Below, in pieces: positions 55,180 to 64,000 of a stretch of DNA of 64,000 nucleotides. Location of the stretch: contig JASJZH010000005.1 in the NCBI GenBank assembly GCA_037178975.1, forward strand, positions 9,572,501-9,636,500, in the 5' to 3' direction. The DNA comes from Oscheius tipulae (Eukaryota > Nematoda > Chromadorea > Rhabditida > Rhabditidae). The first letter of the stretch is position 1. Each line of letters starts with the position of its first letter. The notes beneath the pieces were generated by a model. It saw nothing but the letters and a program-made list of their open reading frames with translations. It was not told where the DNA came from and did not search any database. The translations under genes were made by a program, and so were the position numbers.

Positions 55180-58100
55180 TTAATCCTCATCGGTGGCTAT
55201 CCGCAACCTTTTGCCTCCTCCTTCACTCCCACTGTCGCTCCTGTCATCCGATTCGACCTTGACTACTGGAGATCCCTCTTTTGCTGCTTCCCTGGACGGT
55301 GAAACTGAAAAATATTCATATCATAAAGTTAGACAGTTTTTGGCTCAGTCATTTTGGGTGATACCAACGAGAGAGAGAGAGAAACAGGTTGAGATGGGCA
55401 CGAGAAGGGGGAGATGATGAACATGTGAAAGGGGATTGAGGACAAATCTGGAGGAAAGAATGTATTACTCTGAGCCACAGCGTGGGGGCCTAAAGTAGAC
55501 GCTAAGGTAAAAACTACTGGGTTGGAATAATGACAAAGAGACATCCAAACAGTGTATCACTAGAAAAAAGTATGTTTAGCATAGAGAATCTGTTTCCATT
55601 AGTTTCTGATACTATGATATCGGTTTGGTAGCCGATACTGGAATAATTTCCAAGTTACGGAAAAGTTGTACTGTAAAGCCGCTACTTCTGATCCAATACT
55701 TTTTCTTATCAAACCCATACAATAGAGTCAGAAATTAGTATAAGCAGACTGTTCAAGCTAGGTATACTAATTTGACATGTTTGCGATCATTTGTAGGTCT
55801 TCCCAGCAGTATTGGCCCAAGCGTCTACTTTAGGTCCCTCATGGGTAAATTTAGGCCCCCACAACAGTCTCTTGTTCTCAGACAGAATGAGAGTAAGAGA
55901 CAGTTTACCGCTACCATACAAAAGGCTAGTTGACAGATTCAAGTAGAAGACATGAGACACCTAACAGGTCAGCTCACCAGGTTGAACAGGATCAATTGTT
56001 GCAGCTTGACAGAGATAGTCGACATTGGCAGTATAAGAGACTATGTAGGATACTTTTTTTATCGGACAGGACAAGTTGACCGAAAACTTGTCCTCTCTGA
56101 TAGAAAAAAGGGAATGGTTGGTATAGACAGGAGAGAGTACAAGGTGACTGGATAATGACCAAGACAGTGAGGGAGCAGGTGGAACAGATTGGCTGACAAA
56201 AATAAAAAGTATTCAACGAACCCTCAGTAATGGGGATGGCCTCATTGGAACTGGATCCCGGAGACGCTTTCCGTTTCAGAGGCGACATTTCCCGTATATT
56301 GTTTATGGCTTGCTGCTGTCTGGCCTGTTGAAAGATTTTGTCTACTGGTCTCGAAGAGTAGTCGACCGGTTGACCGTTCGAGTCCAATGTGACTGGGACA
56401 CCACTGCTATTCAGGGTGTGCTTCATTGTTGACATACAACTGTTCAGGAAAGACATCATCAGGATAGGGGCCAGCTGAAATTCGAGCTCAAGAGGGAGGA
56501 AACTTGGAATCTTACAGCAGGCTTATTCTCGTCGTCATCCTTCTTATCGACAGAAGTAGACGGGTCAGAAGTCGACGAAGAGGGCTGGGCTCCATCCTGT
56601 CGGGCAATTCCAATAGGATTCGAGGTTCTGCAAAAGTGGCCATCTCTACTGTTACGATTTGCCTCTCTGTCCTTTTTTTGCTAACCGTTGAAAACGCATA
56701 GACCGTAACTCACTGATGAACATTCTTCGTGAAAGCGTCCGTGAAATGTTTCTCCGACAACTGGAAAAGATGTGTTGGTGTCTCTTCCGGATTCACAGTG
56801 GGAGGTGCCGAAGCCTTTCCAGGGACTGAGCCCGCTACTGACTGCCCGACAGCTGTAGCCGACGCAGGTCTGTGCGCTCCAATGATTGGCTCAACCTTTA
56901 CTTTCAGAAGGTCTGAGGCCAGACTTGAGGGAATGCTGGTTGGTGGCGACGTCTGAGCCTACATGAGGATCTATCCAATGGACCTGACACCTACCTGTTG
57001 GTTTCTCGTGGCCTCAATCAGAGCCTTGGGCGGTGAGGGATCGACCGGGATGGGTGGTCGTGGTGAGACAGCGGCATCTCCACTGCCTCCACCAACAGCC
57101 ACCGGCTTCAGGACTTCGGCTGCCCCTGTCAAAGCCTTCAACATGGGATCCACTCCTTGATGGATCGGGATTTGATTTGCATGGATAGGCTGCTGGCCAA
57201 AAAGCTGTTGAATTCTGGCCTCATGGAGGGACGAAGCCGCTACATTCGGTTGTTTATCTAAAACTCCCAATATAAAAAGTTTAAAATTGCCACTCACTAA
57301 AACTCAACAGAGCCTGATGAAGCACTAGGGTCTCTGGAGTCTGATCCAGACCGACAGAGCTCTTCGCACTGGGAACTTCTCTCGCTGTCGGGGTAGCTCG
57401 AGTCATCTGAAGCAGATCTTGAATTCGAAACCAAATGGAGCTTACAGCTGGAGTGACTGTAGCCGCGGAGACCGCTGTGGGCAGAGCAATCATCGACTGT
57501 TGTCCGTGCTGGATCTGTTGTTGTCCTCCATGAGCTTGGGAGAGCTGAAGAGAATCAGGAGTTTGGATTCCGAACTGAGCTAGATGGGCAGGCGTCAAAC
57601 CCTAGAAAACATGACGCTTTTCCCCTTGTCCGAACCCTGTCCCTCTGTCTCGCTGCCTCTCCGCCTCTCTGTGTCGCTTACTCTCTGCCTTTCTGTCTCC
57701 CTGTGTCTCTGTCTATCTGTCTCGCTTACTCTCTGACTCTCTGTTTTTTGTCTGCTTAGGGTTCCACAAAATTTGAAATAAATTCTTACATGAGCACGAG
57801 CAGTCGCCATCAATATCTGGTTCTGCTGTGCCAATTGTTGCTGTTGATGAGTGAGACTCTGTAGAATTGGCGTCTGGCTGACATGGACTGCTTGAGCAGC
57901 CTGGGCTGCCTGTTGGACTGCGGCTTGCTGAGCGGCCTGTTGCTGGGCCTGTTGCTGGACCTGTTGCTGGACAGCTATATGGCGCAGAAGATGACTTTGG
58001 TTCAGCTGTTCCATCACGTTGGCCTGTTGTTGCGGTACATGACTCACTTGCATCTAGAGAGCAGCATTGTGACTGTACATTGAAGCCATACCTCGGCATT

Positions 58101-59624
58101 GATAGTGTGCTGGTTGTTCTTTGAGGCAAGCATCAAGACTTTGGATTGTTGGACACCTAGATTGAAGAAGAATCTTAGGGTATTCATGTCTCCTAAGGGC
58201 AGATCGAGTCCATTGGGATCACAGCTCGGCGAGCATTCCAAGTTGACCGACTGAAATATTACATTTGCGATCATGGATCGTTTGATTTGCGTTTAGATGA
58301 AACCTTTGGACCAAAAGTATGATATAACAACGTTCGCAAACGTTTCACAGGTCTTGCTTAAAGAAGCGAAAACTTTGACCGCTCGCTGGCTTCGATTCCG
58401 GCATCTCTGATTCGCAGACGAAGCTCTAACCGACTGCGCCACGCCGTTAAGGCCGCTCTCGATTTTCTGTGATAAACATATGCTCTCTCGATTCTCGCTA
58501 ATAGCATGAAAACAAAGCTCAAAGACTGACCTTGTAGCTGTTGACATCAAAATAGGGGACCCTCGTCAGCGGGAATTGTGTGCATGTGGGCCATGGGAGA
58601 GACGGAGTCTGCTGCTGTTGTTGCGGTGTTTGAACTGGCTGTGGTTGAGGGACTGGAGCCGGTGTGTGGTGGGATGGAATCACAAACTGGGGTGCTTGCT
58701 GAAAAGTAGATTCAAAAATTTTGATAGAAGCTGGTACCTGTGCATGTTGGCTGACAGCAATAGAGCTATTGATGGACGTGGCCCCGAAACCATTGAGCTG
58801 CTGTTGAGGCTGTGGCTGCTGGATCTGCAGCAGTTGGGCAAGCTGCTGAGTACTCAACCCGGCTTGGATTAGTTGTTGAAGCTGTTGCTGTTGTAGCTAA
58901 AAAAGTATTGATTGACTGGAACAGACCATAAGAACCCTAAACTCTGAAGACATGACGCCGTTAAGATGGCTGATAAGACCATTTAGCGCTATCAGTCTCT
59001 CTGCCCTTACAGCGAACAAACTACAACAGAACAGGACCGATACTAGTGTCTAGTCCCACTGAGAATTTGAAAGACTGGCAGACTGAGAGTCTCACATTTT
59101 GATAGAGGTAAATTACACAGTCGGACAGCCTGACAATCGGGCAAGTAGACAGGCTGACATAACGAGAGTAATGACTAGAGTCAAGCATAATGTACAGTCT
59201 TGGATGAATGCCACCCATGCAGTTTGACAATTTCACAGACTGACAGCTTAACGTTTTGATCTGCTGACAACATGACAGACGCAAAATCTGACATAATAAG
59301 AAAAATAGCAAGAGCCTAGTCTTACAGACAGGCGGACAGTTTGACAGTTTGCCAAAAGATTTGAGCAGTCTGAGAGTGATAGTTTTTTCAACATGACAGA
59401 TTGACATACAGACAGTTTTCATAGTCTGACAGACAAACAGTTTTACAGCCTGATAGTCGGACATACTGACAGACTAAAAGTTTGATAGCTTGACCGCTTG
59501 GTATTCTGGCAGTATGACTGATTATACCGTAAGAATAGTCACTAGAGTCTAGTCTCTGATTTACCTGTATGTTCTGAAGACTTGCTCCATTGAGGAGATG
59601 AGCGCCCTGACTGGGCGGGTTCAT
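55180..59624 (-). CDS. large glutamine-rich, probably nuclear, protein of unknown family
   Basis: The start is the ATG at 59624 (MNPPSQGAHLLNGAS), 35 nt after a TTTTTCAG acceptor. Gln-rich blocks follow: LQQQQLQQLIQAGL ... LLQIQQPQPQQQ near 58.8 kb, and QQQVQQQAQQQAAQQAA near 57.9 kb. Between them lies the only non-repetitive conserved-looking segment (CDPNGLDLPLGDMNTLRFFF, then NLGVQQSKVLMLASK). The second half is Ser/Pro/Thr-rich with acidic patches and a possible nuclear localisation signal (PLKRKASPGSS). The C-terminus GGGKRLRIATDED ends at TAA 55180. Long poly-Gln with acidic and SP-rich tails suggests a transcription coregulator; I do not recognise the family. Exon borders are approximate. 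Introns carry CTGTCTCT tracts (57640-57740), a tRNA-like element and a 500-bp degenerate tandem repeat. Confidence 0.65.
57635..57745. repeat. CTCTCTGCCTCTCTGTCT simple repeat
   Basis: About 110 bp of degenerate octamers (CTCTCTGT, CTCGCTTA) in an intron of the Gln-rich gene. It shows a larger period of about 30 bp. Confidence 0.8.
58390..58452 (-). repeat. tRNA-Arg-like element (Gln-rich gene intron)
   Basis: The minus strand reads GGCGTGGCGCAGTCGGTTAG, then TCGTCTGCGAATCAGAGAT, then the decayed B box GGAATCGAAGCC. The A box is perfect. The anticodon arm resembles tRNA-Arg with a short deletion. Confidence 0.65.
59020..59545. repeat. degenerate TGACAG(N)CTGACAG tandem array in an intron
   Basis: About 500 bp in the first intron of the Gln-rich gene consist of loosely spaced TGACAG words every 8-14 bp (for example CAGACTGACAGCTTAAC, GACAGACAAACAGTTTTAC). 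They probably diverged from the same GACA-based satellite. Open frames across it are artefacts of the repeat. Confidence 0.75.
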
Positions 59625-59659
59625 ATTTGGAAGCTCTCCTCTGTTTTGGAGAGGAGAGG

Positions 59660-59667
59660 CTGAAAAA
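59660..59667 (-). promoter_or_regulatory. probable trans-splice acceptor of the Gln-rich gene
   Basis: The minus strand reads TTTTTCAG with its AG 35 nt before the ATG at 59624. A candidate upstream exon at 60519 cannot be joined in frame, which favours a leader splice here. Confidence 0.4.
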
Positions 59668-62600
59668 GGATCAGATTAGGAAACGAAATCGCGTAAGAAG
59701 AGGGATAAGGATAAAGAGCTATTTATGGGCAAAAAGTAGGAGCGAGGAAGTGGATGAATCAATTCCGAGAAGAGCCAATTAGTCTCGGTGAGACACGAAC
59801 TCCCTTCGCTTTTCGAGATCGATTGACTCATACGTCTCCAGACGCAATACACACAAGGACGACCGGCCGTTCTCTGGGTCTCTCTCTCTCGGCTGGGGCT
59901 CTCCTCTAGTGATCAATGAGTGTGTGTGGCTGTAAACAGGGACGAGGTCCAAGCATGACTACTACAACAAGACACACACGTGATGCCTTTCTGCAAAAAC
60001 ACGCAATATTTTCATGGAATTCTCCTTCGTAATGTCACCGTCATAAAAGTGTTCACGTACAAGAAGCCAAAGATCTTTTTTCCCGACCAAAATGAAGAAG
60101 GTAGTTCCTTGGAAAAAGAACGCAAAGAACTTTAAAAAGTGTTCCAATTAAGAGCAAAAGGTTTACCACGATACTGGGGATAGAATCTGGCAAGCTGATT
60201 CTAAGAGAGCAAGAGAGCAGTCTGGACACGGAAAGGAGCAATTGATTCTTACATCAGGAGCGAAGAAAGAACTTTGTGTAACTGATGTCGGAAACAGAAA
60301 ACTGATCGATGTGAGGGAGCGCGAGCGGGAGTGATAGAGAAAGAGAAAGAGAGAGAGAGCAAGGTACGAACCCCTCCAGTCCCAGAACAAAGAACACGGA
60401 CTTCTATGAGCTGGGAAGAGAGAGAAACTGAGTAGAGGGGAGGAAGCCACAATTACAGGTAGATTGACTGCGGGGACAGCTGCTGCGACACAAACAGTGC
60501 TTCCCGGCTGAGCTAACATAGTGCAAAGGAGGGGAGAGAGAGAGAGAGAAAGAAAGGACACTATGGAACGTAGGCTAGTTCTGACTCGGACAGAGATTTT
60601 ATTACTGCCGAGGCCATTAACAATTAAAAACGTGTGAAAAAGTGGAAAATAAAGGTCTAACTGTGATAGCTTTGACAGAGATAGGCTGACAGGAGCGGTA
60701 GTGGTGACATAGTTTGACACAAACTGACATAAACTTTTGGACTAGAAAAAAGATGTGTGCAGATAGCATCGTTCAAAAGTGTAAGTGGAGAGGAAGGAGG
60801 CGTCCACCCTTATCTAGCCTTCCCGCGCGAGCCCCGATCTCTGCTAAGCGCAGGAGATCTTTTCACTAGATCTTTTCATCTCACATTCAATATTCCCCTC
60901 TTTCGTCTGCAGCCTCCTCCCATCCAGAACCACTTCCTCGTTCTGTGGGCGTGTGACCAAAGAACAGATGTACTCCTGCAGAGAAGCAATAGATAAGAGT
61001 TACTACATCTCGTTCGAGAATGCGTCCAAAGGCTTTACAAAGGATTATAAGTAGTAAACATGGACGACTGACCCATTATGCGGGAAGAGACAAAAGGGAC
61101 CGTACTCGTGGGAAAGTCCCACGCGGAAACATCTGAGACGTTCTCGGTACACGTGGCATGTTATTCAGAGAGAGATCCATCGACAGAGTGAGCAGAGATT
61201 AGAGTACGAATAGTAATTAGGCTGGGTGGTCCCGTGGTGAGGGAAAGGAGGAGGGACCTCTGGCTGTTGCGGGTGCGCAAAGACGCCCGGTCTACGTAGA
61301 AGAAAATCAATATGGCGACGAGACAACAAAGATCAAACCCTGGGAGAGGGAGAGAGAGGGACCTGTTTCACACAGTTATGGCAGTTCGGGTAGAGAGTTC
61401 GCGGACGAGTTCAATATGATCTGCTCGACTCTGTTTCTGCCTCTCTATCTAAAAGAGGTGATAAGAGTTGCAACAAATGTCACCCAGGCTGATGAAGCTG
61501 ACAGTATAGAGTTTGGCTTAGAAAGACGCAGACCACAACGGGAGGACTGGCAAAAAGAATCGACCTCGAGATTACGGTACAGCGGGGTAGAGAGAACGTA
61601 TCAATCGTTCAGATCAATAGATGAACTTGACTGATAAGGGAACATTCGTTTTGAACCCCCGGCTGGCTAGTCAGTGATGTCAGAGAGAGAGAGAGAGTGA
61701 CAGGACATGTGAGGTAAATAGAGAGAGGAGGCGATCGAAAGAGTCTCAAGAATCAGAAAGAGACGACATTCGGGGACTCAAGGACGTGGCTATTTCCGAA
61801 TGGGGCAATGTGGTTGAATGGAGTGAGAGAGTCGAGAGAGCAACGGATCAGAAGCTAATCCGACTCATAGCCGGATGAAATAAGTTGAAAGTTGGAAGAG
61901 TATGTTCATTGAACCGTCGAAGAATCTCCTAGTCAGAGAGAGAGAGAGAGAGAAAGGGTAAGAGAGAACCCGTTGCCCAGAGAACAAACAGGAACCAGAG
62001 ATCAGCACCAGCTGGCAGGATCCTTGAATAATTCGGTGAACACCAGCTGACCTTTCATTAGAGAGGAATCGACGCAGCCGGCCTCCTGATTATCCGCTCC
62101 GACTAATCTCGGTTTGCAGGTGGAAGGAACAAATGACTTTAGATAAGAGAGACAGATGAAGTCACTTGACTCTAGTAAACGTAAAGTCAAGAAAGCGCCA
62201 TATTTCGGAGCGCGGGTACGTCATCGCTCGAGTGACTGATCAAGGACTCTCTATTCTTCTTTTTAGGATCGATAGAGCAATAAAACAGTTGTCTGTCTCA
62301 GAAACAGATAGACAGAGAGAAAAAGAGGAAGAGAAACACCGAGACAGAGAAACAGAGAGACCAAGAAGACAGAGATAGAGAGTCAGAGAGACAGAGGAGG
62401 TTATCAGTGTCATACAACATTTCTGTATGTGGGTTGCACCAGCACTTGTCTCTTTCTCTCTCGTAGTAATGTGCTATGTGGCGAGAAGCAAATAGACTTT
62501 GAAATGTGCGCAAAAAGTTTGCTCCGATCGAAAAATCAAAGGGCATCGTGAACTTTGATCCAAAAAAAGGAACCAGTCTACAAAGCGTTATCGGTGGGAT

Positions 62601-64000
62601 GGAAACGGCGATTGACGGAAAAGGTCGCTCCGGCTCGAACTGGGTTACGAAGTTTCGGAAGAGTTTCGGAAGAAGGAAAAACGAGGAAGAACAGTCTATT
62701 GTTAAACAGAAGCACTGTTTACTCCGGGACTGTCCTCACACCCAACTTTTGACCCTTAGATGACTCTCTCAATAAGAATAGAGTCAAATATTTGAGATGG
62801 TGTGTCTGTTTGTTTCCATTCCGATATCTCGCCCCCACGTCTGGCTAAGTTTCAATCCCTGCCTAGAATATCTTACAGGACTGAAACCGGAACTGGAAAG
62901 AGCAAAAGCATATCCATAGTCTAATCCGGGAAAGTAGCATTCTTAGGGTATAGACCGGTTGAGACAGAGAGATGGAGAGATAGAGAGACTGAGAGACAGA
63001 GAAAAATAGAGACAATGAGATGGAGAGACAGAGAGACGAGAATCTGAACCGATCTCATTATCTGAAAACTGACAAAGGACGAGTCTCTTAATTCATTCGA
63101 ATAGCGGGGGTTACCCAATACGATTTCTTCCAAAGACCACTATCAGGAAACTGTTAAATAGGGATTATAGAAAGTTCAAAGAGGAGAATGATTATCGACG
63201 AAACTCCATTTGACAGAGAAAGAGAGACAGAGAGACAGTGACCAATTTCGAAAGGGCAACCACGGGGAATGTGCACTCTCTCTCTACTCGTGTTTGTCTA
63301 TTTGGCAAACAAAAGGGGAAGGGAACCTGTCTCCGGACTATGACTGATCTCTCGCTCACCAAGAAATGTACTCGAAAAGCATAGAGTAGTCTTGACCGTG
63401 TCTCTTAACAAGGAGTGTGTCGCCTTGAGACTTTGAGTGTCCACTCTCCGGCAGTTTGCCCAGGCAGGACGAGTTTTGAAAGATCACCTTAAGGAGAGAG
63501 CAAACTACGGGCTCTTCATGTGCTCATTGCGAGCGAAAACGATGAAAGTAGCAGTTCGCTTTAGGGTCACTATTTTCTGTCTTTCCAGAAACTTTCAGCG
63601 ACTCGGCTACACTGAATAAGTCAAGAGAAGGGCTTGAGCATAATAAAAGAGCCACGTAGATTGCGAAGAAGGGTCCGATAGATCACAGTAAAATTGCGGA
63701 GTAGTAGGATACCGCTGTCCATTTGCCTTCAGTTTGAATAAATGGCGGCGCGGATTGGTAGTAACAAAAGGCTTCCAATGGCTTCATTAGGGCAAAAGTA
63801 AAGTTCTAGAGCGCACCCAAAGTTGACTTACCACCCAATTTAGGCTATAACTTTTTCTGCACAACACTCGCCTTTGTTTTGCGGCCTCGCACAAACAAAC
63901 AAACAAACAAACAGACAGACAGAGTCCGCCACAAAAGCCATCGCGCTTAAGATAGTAGAGAAGAGAGGCGGTACAAGGGATTGAGTTGAACAAACAAATT
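59668..64000. other. gene-free end region rich in GAGA/GACAGAGA tracts
   Basis: Purine tracts lie at about 60340-60362, 60535-60552, 61682-61702, 61935-61955, 62310-62395, 62965-63045 and 63222-63240. Some may belong to the upstream regulatory region of the Gln-rich gene. Plus frames of 72 and 85 codons at 61416 and 62506 lack any recognisable feature. A CAAA run followed by a CCGCCAC repeat at 63880-63966 pairs with the copy at 42338-42412. Confidence 0.5.

Noticed and set aside
60450-60519. Upstream first exon of the Gln-rich gene (MLAQPGSTVCVAAAV)
   Set aside because: Its only usable donor leaves phase 0, whereas the next exon needs phase 1, so the join hits a stop codon.
61416-61634. 72-codon plus frame
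   Set aside because: Composition is not unreasonable, but there is no start context, partner exon or domain in a purine-repeat region.
62506-62763. 85-codon Lys-rich plus frame
   Set aside because: An overlapping frame of similar length exists in another phase, and there is no family or gene context.

Overview
The window reads as nuclear DNA of a chromadorean nematode. Four independent lines point there: nematode-only chemoreceptor families (an SRD-type receptor, an SRA/SRAB-type receptor and an SRG/SRV-like receptor), a secreted protein with the nematode DB cysteine module, introns ending in the nematode-style TTTTCAG, and AG splice acceptors lying 0-10 nt upstream of many start codons, as expected for spliced-leader trans-splicing. 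Many introns are only 31-41 nt long.

Layout, left to right. 0-3.3 kb: a possible 3' fragment of a cysteine-rich gene on the minus strand, a small unknown ORF, and GACA/GAGA-type simple repeats. 3.3-12 kb: one large plus-strand gene for a type II membrane protein with a SEA-like region followed by about eight von Willebrand A-like modules. 12-15 kb: no supported gene. 15-21 kb: an srd-like receptor (+) converging with an extracellular heparan sulfatase (sul-1/SULF, -), 55 bp apart. 21-28 kb: COP9 signalosome subunit 6 and mitochondrial intermediate peptidase, head to tail 145 bp apart and operon-like. 28.5-31 kb (-): a UAP56-binding-motif mRNA export adaptor with an odd Gln/Arg/Val/Ile-rich tail. 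A 780-bp divergent promoter follows, then signal peptidase complex subunit 2 (+) and two tandem, diverged TAF6 genes (+, 33.4-41.5 kb). 42.5-46.4 kb (-): glutamate carboxypeptidase II (NAALADase). 48-49 kb (-): the DB-module secreted protein. 49.9-53.9 kb (-): two serpentine receptors. 55-59.6 kb (-): a glutamine-rich nuclear-type protein of unknown family. 59.6-64 kb: repeats only.

Most of the genes are housekeeping (protein degradation, mitochondrial import processing, ER signal cleavage, transcription initiation, mRNA export). They are mixed with lineage-specific surface and chemosensory genes and form no single pathway. The repeat fraction is distinctive: degenerate tRNA-like elements (many tRNA-Arg-like) packed into introns, a roughly 440-bp dispersed family with a terminal hairpin, several foldback elements, and an octameric GACAGAGA satellite. 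Exon models were built by eye from splice sites and family similarity. Those for csn-6, the export adaptor, SPCS2 and srd close exactly in frame; the others are approximate inside.
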